Origin: Nonomuraea sp. NEAU-A123
Lineage (GTDB): Bacteria; Actinomycetota; Actinomycetes; Streptosporangiales; Streptosporangiaceae
Length of the DNA stretch: 64,000 nucleotides
Direction: 5' to 3'
Assembly: GCF_018603905.1 (NCBI RefSeq)
Contig: NZ_JAHFZZ010000022.1
Location: 62,001-126,000 of the forward strand
Both the position numbers and the translations under genes were made by a program. The notes below the pieces were generated by a model, which saw only the letters and a program-made list of their open reading frames with translations, searched no databases and was not told where the DNA came from. Shown one piece after another: positions 17,353-24,873 of the stretch (its first letter is position 1; each line of letters begins with the position of its first letter).

Positions 17353-18119
17353 GCGAGTTCGACGGCAAGGTGGCCTTGGTCACGGGCGGGTCGATGGGCA
17401 TCGGGCGGGCGGTGGTCGACCGGCTGGCCGACGGCGGGGCGTCCGTGGTGTTCTGCGGGGTGGACAAGGAGGCGTTGCTCGACAGCGAGCACGTGACCGG
17501 CCGGGTCGCGGACGTACGGCGGGCGGGCGACATGCGGGACCTGGTCGACCTGGCCGTGGCCAGGTACGGCGGGCTCGACATCGTGGTGACGTGCGCGGGC
17601 GTCCAGCGCTACGGCACGGTCGAGGACACGCCGGAGGACGTCTGGGACGAGGTGCTCGACATCAACCTCAAGGGCGTCTACCTGACCTGCAAGGCCGCCA
17701 TCCCGAGGATGCGGGCGCGCGGCGGCGGCTCGATCGTGGTGATGTCGTCGGTGCAGGCGTTCGCCTCGCAGGCGCAGGTGGCCGCCTACACCGCCAGCAA
17801 GTCCGCGCTGAACGGCCTGACCAGGGCGATGGCGCTCGACCACGCGGCCGACGGCATCCGGGTGAACGTGGTCTGTCCCGGCTCGGTCGACACGCCGATG
17901 CTGCGCTGGGCGGCCGATCTGTGGCGCGGGCCGCTGTCACAGGAGGAGCAGGTCGCGGAGTGGGGCCGGGCGCACCCCCTCGGCCGGGTGGGCAGGCCGG
18001 AGGAGGTGGCGGAGGTGGTGGCGTTCCTGGCCGGGCCGCGCTCGTCGTTCATCACCGGCGCCGAGCACCGGGTGGACGGCGGGCTGCTCGCCCGCAACCC
18101 GGCCGCGCTACCCGAATAG
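17349..18119 (+). CDS. SDR-family NAD(P)-dependent oxidoreductase
   Basis: Classical short-chain dehydrogenase, 256 residues. It has the cofactor motif TGGSMGIG near residue 13, TCAG in place of the usual NNAG, the catalytic pair in YTASK, and PGSVDTPM after it. The C-terminal GAEHRVDGG is typical of FabG-like and sugar dehydrogenases. The frame is open upstream to 17136, but GTG 17349 overlapping the preceding stop (GTGA) is the natural start. From its operon partners the substrate is probably a sugar or sugar acid. Its 3' end overlaps the converging DJ-1 gene by 12 nt. Confidence 0.88.
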   Translation: MSEFDGKVALVTGGSMGIGRAVVDRLADGGASVVFCGVDKEALLDSEHVTGRVADVRRAGDMRDLVDLAVARYGGLDIVVTCAGVQRYGTVEDTPEDVWDEVLDINLKGVYLTCKAAIPRMRARGGGSIVVMSSVQAFASQAQVAAYTASKSALNGLTRAMALDHAADGIRVNVVCPGSVDTPMLRWAADLWRGPLSQEEQVAEWGRAHPLGRVGRPEEVAEVVAFLAGPRSSFITGAEHRVDGGLLARNPAALPE

Positions 18120-18731
18120 CGCCATCGCCCGCTCCAGCGTGCCCTCGGGAGCCGTCTTCAGCGAGCCCGCGTTGAACGGCGGCTCCGGGTCGTACTCCAT
18201 CAGCAGCTGAACGGCCTCGGCCGTCTCCACGTCGCTCGTCCGGGCGAGCAGCGTCAGGCCCATGTCGATCCCGGCGGACACCCCGGCGGCCGTCACCACC
18301 GTGCCGTCGACGACCACGCGCTCGCTCACCGCCTCCGCTCCGTACTCGGCCAGCAGGTCGAGCACCGCCCAGTGGCTGGTCGCCTTGCGCCCCTTCAGCA
18401 GGCCCGACGCGCCGAGCAGCAGCGAGCCGCTGCAGACCGAGGTCGTCCACCGCGCCTGCCCGCCGGCCGCGGCGATCCAGCCGACGAGCGCCTGGTCCGA
18501 CAGCGCGGCGAGCGTGCCGAACCCGCCCGGGACCAGCACCACATCCGGGTCCGGCAGCTCCGCGTACGTCGCGGTGGCCGTGATCGTCAGGGTGCCGCGG
18601 TCGTCGTCGACGGGCCCGCGTTCCTTGGCGACGAACGTGACCTTGACACCGGGCGCGTAGGCCAAGGTCGTGTACGGCCCGACGGCGTCGAGCGCGGTGA
18701 AGCCGTCGTACAGAGGAATCGCGACGTGCAT
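18108..18731 (-). CDS. DJ-1/PfpI family protein
   Basis: The 207-residue product has a glutamine-amidotransferase-like fold. It starts HVAIPLYDGFTALDAVGPYT, with VVLVPGGFGTL and the nucleophile elbow TSVCSGSLLLGASGLL, where Cys is the expected catalytic residue. Closest known activities in this subgroup include isonitrile hydratase, but I cannot assign a substrate. ATG 18731 lies 2 nt after the stop of the GlxA regulator on the same strand, so the regulator and this enzyme-like paralogue form a pair. The open frame upstream of 18731 overlaps the regulator and is not used. Confidence 0.85.
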   Translation of the reverse strand: MHVAIPLYDGFTALDAVGPYTTLAYAPGVKVTFVAKERGPVDDDRGTLTITATATYAELPDPDVVLVPGGFGTLAALSDQALVGWIAAAGGQARWTTSVCSGSLLLGASGLLKGRKATSHWAVLDLLAEYGAEAVSERVVVDGTVVTAAGVSAGIDMGLTLLARTSDVETAEAVQLLMEYDPEPPFNAGSLKTAPEGTLERAMALFG

Positions 18732-18733
18732 GA

Positions 18734-19708
18734 TCAACTCTCCTTTGCCTGGAACCGGCGGCGATAGTCGCCGGGCGAGACCCGCCAGTTGCGGCGGAAG
18801 ACGCGGTAGAGGGTCTCCGGACGGCCCAGCCCCGACTCCCTGGCCACCCGGTCGAGCGGCCGGTCGGTGATCTCCAGCAGGCGGCGGGCGGCGTCGGCCC
18901 TGCTGCGCTCCACGTACCGGCCGGGCGACAGGCCGACCTGCTCGGTGAAGACGCGGGAGAAGTGGCGCTCGCTCATCCCGGCGCGGCGCGCGAGCGCGGG
19001 CACGCTCAGGTCGGCGTCCGGGTTGGCGTCGATGTAGGCCTGCAACTCCCTGAGCGGCTCGCTCCGCGGCGCGACGGCGCTCATCGAGGTGCTGAACTGG
19101 CTCTGTCCGCCGGGTCGGTGCAGGTAGACGACCAGCCCGCTGGCCACCTGCCGGGCCAGTTCGTGCCCGTGGTCCGCGGCCACCAAGGCCAGCGCGAGAT
19201 CCACGCCCGCGCTGACCCCCGCCGAGGTCCACACGTCACCGTCCTTGATGTAGATCGGGTCGGGGTCCACCTCCACGCGTGGGTACCACTCGCGCATCTG
19301 GTCGGCGACCAGCCAGTGCGTGGTGGCCCGCCGGCCGTCGAGCAGCCCGGCCTCGGCCAGGATGAGCGCCCCGCTGCAGACCGACGTCGTACGGCGAGCG
19401 GTCGCGGCCAGGCGGGTGACGCCTTCGATCATCCGGCGGTCGCGTAGCCACGTCATCGTGCCGAACCCGCCCGCGACCAGCAGCGTGTCGATCGGCCCCT
19501 CGATCTCGTGCAACGGCGTCGGCACCATGGTGGCGATCCCGTGCCCGGCCGCCACGGGCCCGGCGCTGACCGCGGTCACCTCGACCCGGTATCCGCCGTC
19601 CTTGACCAGCAGGTCCGCCACCGAGAACACGTCGGCCGGACCTGCCATGTCGAGCAGCTGGAAGCCCTCGAAGATCACGATGACGACGCGGCGGTCCATG
19701 CCTTCCAT
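18734..19708 (-). CDS. GlxA-type transcriptional regulator (DJ-1 domain plus AraC helix-turn-helix)
   Basis: The 324-residue product has an N-terminal DJ-1/PfpI-like sensor domain (about 6-185; VVIVIFEGFQLLDMAGPADV, then TSVCSGALILAEAGLL). A C-terminal AraC/XylS double helix-turn-helix follows (about 220-320; LSVPALARRAGMSERHFSRV). Such regulators usually control a nearby DJ-1 or amidase gene. Here that gene follows 2 nt later and shares the sensor fold, including VCSG. ATG 19708 or ATG 19699 could be the start. Confidence 0.88.
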   Translation of the reverse strand: MEGMDRRVVIVIFEGFQLLDMAGPADVFSVADLLVKDGGYRVEVTAVSAGPVAAGHGIATMVPTPLHEIEGPIDTLLVAGGFGTMTWLRDRRMIEGVTRLAATARRTTSVCSGALILAEAGLLDGRRATTHWLVADQMREWYPRVEVDPDPIYIKDGDVWTSAGVSAGVDLALALVAADHGHELARQVASGLVVYLHRPGGQSQFSTSMSAVAPRSEPLRELQAYIDANPDADLSVPALARRAGMSERHFSRVFTEQVGLSPGRYVERSRADAARRLLEITDRPLDRVARESGLGRPETLYRVFRRNWRVSPGDYRRRFQAKES

Positions 19709-19771
19709 GCTGGTCAGCGGCCGTCCATGGCGTCAATGACACGACTATTGCAGATTACGCCAACGAGGCGG

Positions 19772-20443
19772 TCACGCGGGTATCTCCTTGAGCGGGGAGT
19801 AGAGCGCCGACCAGCGGTTGTACAGGCCGGTGGGGACGAGGTAGCAGGCCATCACGACCTGCATCAGCACCATGAAGACGCCGTACTGCAGGCCGCCCAA
19901 GCCGGGGACGACGTCGGGCGGCAGGGTGTAGGCCATGGTCACGCGGACGGCGGCGTCGGCCAGCAGCCCGATGCCCCAGATGACCGTCGCCACCCGCCAG
20001 ATCCTGCGGAAGGCGGGCAGCCGGTCCCACAGGACGTCCCAGGACTCGCGGCGCGAGCCGCCGCCGTCCAGGGGGCCGACGCGCCCTTCCAGGAAGAAGC
20101 GGGTGAAGGCGAACACCAGCGGCTGCCGGCCTCTGACACTGGCCAGGAACCACAGGCCCGAGATGGCGGTGACCCAGCCGTCCTTGGCCAGCAGGAAGCG
20201 GGCGTCGTGGACGAGCAGGGAGATCGCCGCGCTGCCCACCATCATGGCCGTCATGAACAGGCTGAGCCCGTCGGGCTTGCGGAGGCGTACCAGGTTGGCG
20301 ACGACGCTCAGGCCCGGGAGCAGGGAGCTGATCAGCAGCGCGTAGTGATAGCTCACGCCGGCCGCGCGCAGCACGTAGTAGAGGCCGATGGGCAGGACCA
20401 GGTCGATGACCACGAGCAGCAGTGCCTTGCTCCGTGAGCTCAT
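19772..20443 (-). CDS. VC0807-like integral membrane protein
   Basis: The 223-residue product has five or six hydrophobic spans, beginning KALLLVVIDLVLPIGLYYVL. It carries the DGLSLFM segment and a pattern like intracellular-septation A/VC0807 proteins. Function is unknown. ATG 20443 overlaps the stop of the upstream TetR gene by ATGA, so the regulator probably controls this membrane protein together with itself. Confidence 0.75.
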   Translation of the reverse strand: MSSRSKALLLVVIDLVLPIGLYYVLRAAGVSYHYALLISSLLPGLSVVANLVRLRKPDGLSLFMTAMMVGSAAISLLVHDARFLLAKDGWVTAISGLWFLASVRGRQPLVFAFTRFFLEGRVGPLDGGGSRRESWDVLWDRLPAFRRIWRVATVIWGIGLLADAAVRVTMAYTLPPDVVPGLGGLQYGVFMVLMQVVMACYLVPTGLYNRWSALYSPLKEIPA

Positions 20444-21051
20444 GACCTGGCCCGGGTCGCCAGGCGGAAGAGCTCGACCAGCTCTTCCGTGTAAACGTCG
20501 AGGTCGGCGGTGGGGTCGCCCTCCAGGAGGAACGGCAGGCCGTCCAGGGCCCGCTGGATGGCCATCGCCACCACGCGGGTGTTGAACCTGCGGAATTCGC
20601 CGGACTCCTGCCCCCAGGACAGCAGCCGCTCGATGTGCTGGAGCGAGGCCGGGTCGATGGCCGCCTCCTGCGCGGTGGTCCCCTTCTCCGGCCGGTAGTT
20701 CAGGAAGACCTCGGTGGCCGCGCGCATCTCACGGCGGTGGTCCCTGATGAACTCGATCAGCGAGCGGATGTAGGTGTCGAGTGCGGCGCCGGGGCTGGTC
20801 TGGGCGCCGACCCGCTCGGCCATGAACGTCCCGATCTCCGTGTAGATCGTGGTGATCGTCTGGCCGATCAGGTCGTCCTTGCCGTCGAAGTGGTAGGAGA
20901 TCAGCCGCGTGCTGCTGAGCCCGGCTTTCTCGGCGATGCGGGCGAAGGTCGCCTGGTGGTAGCCCAGGTCGGCGATCGTCTCGATAGTGGCCGCCACGAT
21001 CTGCGCCCGCCGGGCGGAGGTCGTGACGGAGTCTTCCTTTCTTACTTGCAC
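20440..21051 (-). CDS. TetR-family transcriptional regulator
   Basis: The 203-residue product has an N-terminal helix-turn-helix (about 15-60; IAEKAGLSSTRLISYHFDGK) and a helical ligand-binding domain. The only suitable start in frame is GTG 21051, which lies inside the palindrome at 21042-21057 and has no ribosome site. The mRNA may therefore be leaderless. Two palindromes in the promoter fit autoregulation. It is coupled by ATGA to the VC0807-like membrane protein gene. Confidence 0.88.
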   Translation of the reverse strand: MQVRKEDSVTTSARRAQIVAATIETIADLGYHQATFARIAEKAGLSSTRLISYHFDGKDDLIGQTITTIYTEIGTFMAERVGAQTSPGAALDTYIRSLIEFIRDHRREMRAATEVFLNYRPEKGTTAQEAAIDPASLQHIERLLSWGQESGEFRRFNTRVVAMAIQRALDGLPFLLEGDPTADLDVYTEELVELFRLATRARS

Positions 21052-21057
21052 AAGTAA
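21042..21057. promoter_or_regulatory. Probable TetR operator 1
   Basis: TTACTTGCACAAGTAA, two 7-bp inverted arms around CA, overlaps the GTG start of the TetR gene at 21051. It is 20 bp centre to centre from a similar palindrome at 21062. Confidence 0.65.
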
Positions 21058-21061
21058 TTTT

Positions 21062-21077
21062 TAACTTAGCCGAGTAA
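21062..21077. promoter_or_regulatory. Probable TetR operator 2
   Basis: TAACTTAGCCGAGTAA shares the arm pattern TTACT/AAGT.A with operator 1. Two helical turns separate the centres, so two dimers could bind the same DNA face. It lies 13 nt past the end of the aldo/keto reductase gene. Confidence 0.55.
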
Positions 21078-21090
21078 ATTTGGCAAGTCC

Positions 21091-21954
21091 TCAGCGGCCG
21101 ATGGTGTCGAGTTCGGCGAGCGCGTCGGCCGGCAGGACCAGGCTCGCCGCGGCGATGTTCTCGCGGAGGTGGGACAGGGACGAGGTCCCGGGGATGAGCA
21201 CGGTCGTGGCCGAGCGCTGGAGCAGCCAGGCCAGGGCGACCTGCTGCGGCGTGGCGTCCAGGCGGGCGGCCACGTTCGTGAGCGTCTCGGACTGGAGCGG
21301 AGTGAAGCCGCCGAGGGGGAAGAACGCGGCGTAGGCGATGTTCTCGGCCGCGCACCGGTCCACGAGGGCGTCGTCCTGCCGGTTGGCGAGGTTGTAGAGG
21401 TTCTGCACGGTGACGACGGGCGCGATGGCCTGCGCCTCGGTGAGCTGGGCCGCGGAGGCGGCGCTGAGGCCGAGGTGGCGGATCAGGCCCTCCTTCTGCA
21501 GCTCGGCCAGGGCGCCGAACTGCTCCGCGATCGACTCTTCGCCGGTGCCTTCTTCCGAGAGGCGCAGATTGACGACGTCGATGGCGTCCAGGGCGAGGCG
21601 CTGGAGGTTCTCGCGGACCTGGGCCTTGAGGTCCTCTGGCTCATGCGAGGGATTCCAGCTGCCGTCCGCACCGCGGCGGGCGCCGACCTTGGTGACGATG
21701 CGCAGATCCGCCGGGTAGGGGTGCAGGGCCTCCTTGATGAGCTCGTTGACGACGAAGGGCCCGTAGAAGTCGCTGGTGTCGATGTGGGTGATGCCCCGCT
21801 CGACGGCCTCGCGCAGCACCGCGAGGGCCTGGTCGCGATCCTTGGGCGGCCCGAAGACCCCGGGCCCGGCCAGTTGCATGGCGCCGAAGCCCATGCGGGT
21901 GATGGTGAGGTCGTGCGCGAGCGTGAGGGTCCCGCCGGGAAGGTTCTCCGACAT
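21091..21954 (-). CDS. Aldo/keto reductase
   Basis: NAD(P)H-dependent TIM-barrel oxidoreductase, 287 residues. It has GFGAMQL near the start, DTSDFYGP with the catalytic Asp and Tyr, IVTKVG with the Lys, and LIPGTSS and LREN cofactor-binding ends. The position normally holding the catalytic His reads VVNLRL, so His is replaced, as in some actinobacterial members. It is divergent from a TetR gene, with two copies of one operator between them, so that regulator very probably controls it. Confidence 0.88.
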   Translation of the reverse strand: MSENLPGGTLTLAHDLTITRMGFGAMQLAGPGVFGPPKDRDQALAVLREAVERGITHIDTSDFYGPFVVNELIKEALHPYPADLRIVTKVGARRGADGSWNPSHEPEDLKAQVRENLQRLALDAIDVVNLRLSEEGTGEESIAEQFGALAELQKEGLIRHLGLSAASAAQLTEAQAIAPVVTVQNLYNLANRQDDALVDRCAAENIAYAAFFPLGGFTPLQSETLTNVAARLDATPQQVALAWLLQRSATTVLIPGTSSLSHLRENIAAASLVLPADALAELDTIGR

Positions 21955-21981
21955 ATCCGTACCTTTCCTCTGAACTGCATC

Positions 21982-21997
21982 TCCAACGGTGCGGTTG
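21982..21997. promoter_or_regulatory. TetR operator copy (AKR side)
   Basis: The minus strand reads CAACCGCACCGTTGGA, matching 15 of 16 bases of the operator core at 22026-22041. It lies 28 nt upstream of the aldo/keto reductase start. Confidence 0.55.
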
Positions 21998-22020
21998 TTG
22001 TTTCGAGACTAGCGCGGGAA

Positions 22021-22044
22021 AAATCCAACCGCAACGTTGGATTT
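22021..22044. promoter_or_regulatory. TetR operator (regulator side)
   Basis: A perfect inverted repeat: arms AAATCCAAC and GTTGGATTT around a 6-nt spacer CGCAAC, ending 22 nt before the TetR start at 22067. Confidence 0.7.
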
Positions 22045-22066
22045 GGTTTGGCGATAGAGTGTCGCC

Positions 22067-22657
22067 ATGGCGTGGGACACCGAGGGGACCCGGCGGCGGC
22101 TCAAGGAAGCGGCGACCGTCGAGTTCGCCGAGCGCGGGCCGGACGGCACGACCATGGCCCGCATCGCCGAGCGGGCCGGGATCAACAAGGAGCGCCTGTA
22201 CAAGTACTTCGGCGACAAGCAGGCGCTGTTCGAAACCGTGCTGGCCGACGAGCTCCAGAAACTCGCCGCCTCGGTGCCGCCGCCCGAGGACGGCTTCGCG
22301 AACATCGGCGAGTTCGCCGGCCGCACCTACGACTACCACGCGGCGCATCCCCATCTGGTGCGCCTGCTGCTGTGGGAAGGGCTGGCCGGGGGTCCCGTGG
22401 CCGACGAGGCGAACCGCACCGCCCACTATCGGGACAAGACGCGGGCCTACGCGGCCGCCCAGCGCGCCGGCATCCTGGACGACGACGTCGACCCCGATCA
22501 CATGGCGTTCATGATCATCGGACTGTCCGCCTGGTGGTTCTCCGTACCCCATCTCGCCGGCATGCTCACCGGCGCCGACGACCAGACAGAGCACGCGCGG
22601 CGCCGCGCCAGTGTGGTGCGCGCGGCCCAGCGACTCGCTCGGCCACACCTCGACTAG
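22067..22657 (+). CDS. TetR-family regulator of the divergent aldo/keto reductase
   Basis: The 196-residue product has a helix-turn-helix at about 10-55 (MARIAERAGINKERLYKYFG) and a C-terminal helical domain with HLVRLLLWEGL, typical of the TetR C-domain. ATG 22067 follows the perfect 9-bp-arm palindrome at 22021. A second near-identical site lies before the reductase gene, so one regulator probably represses both directions. Confidence 0.88.
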   Translation: MAWDTEGTRRRLKEAATVEFAERGPDGTTMARIAERAGINKERLYKYFGDKQALFETVLADELQKLAASVPPPEDGFANIGEFAGRTYDYHAAHPHLVRLLLWEGLAGGPVADEANRTAHYRDKTRAYAAAQRAGILDDDVDPDHMAFMIIGLSAWWFSVPHLAGMLTGADDQTEHARRRASVVRAAQRLARPHLD

Positions 22658-22727
22658 AAAATTGGTTGGACAGGCTGTATCCCGGGCCTGTGGGATGAGG
22701 CGTCGTTGCCCACGGCAAGGAGAGCGC

Positions 22728-23636
22728 GTGTCATCCGACGACATATCCATCGACGAGGCCCTGGTGCGCCGGTTGCTCGCGGCGCAGTTCCCGCAGTGGG
22801 CGGACCTGCCCGTCTCGCCCGTCCCGGTGTCCGGTATGGACAACGCGACGTTCCGGCTGGGCGAGGACCTGTCCGTACGGCTGCCCCGCTATCCCCGGTG
22901 GGTCGGGCAGGTCGAACGCGAGCACCGGTGGCTCCCGAGGCTCGCCCCGCACCTGCCGCTGCCGGTCTCCGAGCCGCTCGCCATGGGCACGCCCGACGAG
23001 GGTTACCCGTTTCCCTGGTCGGTCTACCGGTGGCTGCCCGGCGAGACCGCGACCACCGAGGGGCTCGCCGATCCCGTCCGGACGGCCACCGAGCTGGCCG
23101 AGTTCGTCGTGGCGCTGTGGAAGATCGATGCCACCGGCGGGCCGGGACCCGAGTGGAGCAACGCGTTCCGGGGCGTGCCCATGGGTGACGAGCGCGACTC
23201 CATAGCCGTCGAGGCCCGCGTACGTCCCAAGATCGCGGCGTTGCGCGGGATGATCGACATCGGCGCGGTGACGGCCGTGTGGGAGGACGCGTTGGCGGCG
23301 CCCGCGTGGGACGGTCCGCCGGTATGGGTCCACGGGGACCTCGCGCAGGGGAACCTGCTGGCCGTGGACGGCCGGTTGAGCGCCGTCATCGACTTCGGGA
23401 CCCTGGCCGTGGGCGATCCGGCGTGCGATCTGCTGCCCGCGTGGACGTTCCTGCCGGCCGAGGCGCGGGGCGCATTCCGCGCGGCCCTCGGCGTCGACGA
23501 CGCCACCTGGGCGCGGGGCCGTGGCTGGGGGCTGGCGTCGTCGCTGCCTGTCCCCGACGACCCCTACTTCGACGTCCCGGGACGCCGGGACGCCGCTCTG
23601 CGTCATCTCGACGAGCTCATCGCCGATCTCGGGTAG
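22728..23636 (+). CDS. Aminoglycoside phosphotransferase-like kinase
   Basis: APH/choline-kinase-fold protein, 302 residues. It shows SGMDNATFRLG near the N-terminus, the catalytic HGDLAQGNLL (HxDxxxxN type) and the metal motif IDFGTLAVGDPACDL. Such chromosomal actinobacterial proteins may phosphorylate an antibiotic or a metabolite; the substrate cannot be read from sequence. I use GTG 22728 because AGGAG lies 5 nt upstream, not the longer upstream frame, which overlaps the TetR gene. It ends 4 nt before the converging glucarate-dehydratase-like gene. Confidence 0.85.
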   Translation: MSSDDISIDEALVRRLLAAQFPQWADLPVSPVPVSGMDNATFRLGEDLSVRLPRYPRWVGQVEREHRWLPRLAPHLPLPVSEPLAMGTPDEGYPFPWSVYRWLPGETATTEGLADPVRTATELAEFVVALWKIDATGGPGPEWSNAFRGVPMGDERDSIAVEARVRPKIAALRGMIDIGAVTAVWEDALAAPAWDGPPVWVHGDLAQGNLLAVDGRLSAVIDFGTLAVGDPACDLLPAWTFLPAEARGAFRAALGVDDATWARGRGWGLASSLPVPDDPYFDVPGRRDAALRHLDELIADLG

Positions 23637-23640
23637 TGAT

Positions 23641-24873
23641 CTAGGTGCTGACGTCCACGGACACGGCGGGGTCGGCGAAGCGTTCGTTCGGCACCTGGGC
23701 GTACCAGCCGGGCCGGCCCGGGTCCCGGTCGTACGGGTATCCGCCCAGTTCGCGGTAGAGCTCGGCGTATTGGGCGACCCGGTCCTTGTCGAGCCGGACG
23801 CCCAGCCCCGGGCCCGTCGGCACCGCGATGCCTCCGTCGGCGTAGGCCAGCTTGCCGCCTTCGATCACGTCGTCGCGGAGCTGGTGGTAGTGGGCGTCGG
23901 CCGCGTACGTCAGGTTGGGCAGGACCGCGCCGAGATGCAGCATGGTCGCCAACTGGATGCCCAGCTCGCCGGAGGAATGGACGGCCACCCCGAGCTGGAA
24001 GGTCTCGCACACCCCGGCCGCCTTGACGCACGGCCGGATCCCGCCCCAGAACGTGGTGTCGAGCAGCACCACGTCGGCGGCCCGGCGCAGCACGTTGGAG
24101 GCGAGCTGCTCGAAGTTGACGACCACGGTGTTGGTCGCCAGCGGCACCCGGACCTGCTCGCGGATGACCCTGAGCCCTTCGAGCCCCCAGACCGGGTCCT
24201 CCAGGTATTCGTTGTTCAGGCCTTCGATGGCCCGCCCGAACCGCAGTCCCTCGGCCACCGACAGCACCGCGTTCGGGTCGTAGCGGAGCCGGTCGCCGGG
24301 GAAGGCCGCCGCGAGCGCCCGGTAGCACTCCAGCTCGAAGTCGGGCGGGAACACCCCGCCCTTGAGCTTGTGCACGGTGAACCCGTGCGCCGCCTTCAGC
24401 TCCCTGGTGTGCTCGACGAGCTGGTCGGGCGTGCGTACCTCGGTGTAGCCCTCCGCCGCGTACCGGTAGAACAGATAGGAGGCGAACGGCACGGAGTCGC
24501 GCAGCCGCCCGCCGAGCAGGTCACTGGCGGGGACGCCGAGCTGCTGCCCGATCAGGTCGATGCAGGCGAACTCGATGGCCGCCAGGAGCTGGGTGCGGTT
24601 GTTGTAGAGCGACGCGGTCGGGTTGGCGATCTTAAACCGAAGCGCCTCCAACTGGAACGGATCGTGGCCCCTCAGGTACGGCATGAGCGCGCTGAACGCC
24701 GCCTCGGCGCTCTCCCCGCCCCCGCCCATCTCCCCCAGGCCGACCAGCCCGTTGTCGGCCTCGACCTCGACGATCGTGCGGACGAACCGGCCCCAGTGGG
24801 CGCCGTTGCTGTGCCGGAGCGGCGCCTCCAGCGGAACGGCGACCGTGGTGGCCCGAATGTCAACGATCTTCAC
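23641..24873 (-). CDS. Enolase-superfamily sugar-acid dehydratase (glucarate dehydratase-like)
   Basis: The 410-residue product has the full catalytic set of the glucarate dehydratase branch: Lys169-x-Lys171 in VHKLKGG, metal ligands Asp199, Glu225 and Asn248, then Asp272 and general base His299 in AVHSSGELGIQ. It should remove water from an acid sugar in the cytoplasm, though the exact sugar may not be glucarate. GTG 24873 overlaps the mannosidase stop (GTGA); the longer frame starting at 24906 runs into that gene. It is the last gene of the six-gene operon. Confidence 0.85.
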   Translation of the reverse strand: MKIVDIRATTVAVPLEAPLRHSNGAHWGRFVRTIVEVEADNGLVGLGEMGGGGESAEAAFSALMPYLRGHDPFQLEALRFKIANPTASLYNNRTQLLAAIEFACIDLIGQQLGVPASDLLGGRLRDSVPFASYLFYRYAAEGYTEVRTPDQLVEHTRELKAAHGFTVHKLKGGVFPPDFELECYRALAAAFPGDRLRYDPNAVLSVAEGLRFGRAIEGLNNEYLEDPVWGLEGLRVIREQVRVPLATNTVVVNFEQLASNVLRRAADVVLLDTTFWGGIRPCVKAAGVCETFQLGVAVHSSGELGIQLATMLHLGAVLPNLTYAADAHYHQLRDDVIEGGKLAYADGGIAVPTGPGLGVRLDKDRVAQYAELYRELGGYPYDRDPGRPGWYAQVPNERFADPAVSVDVST

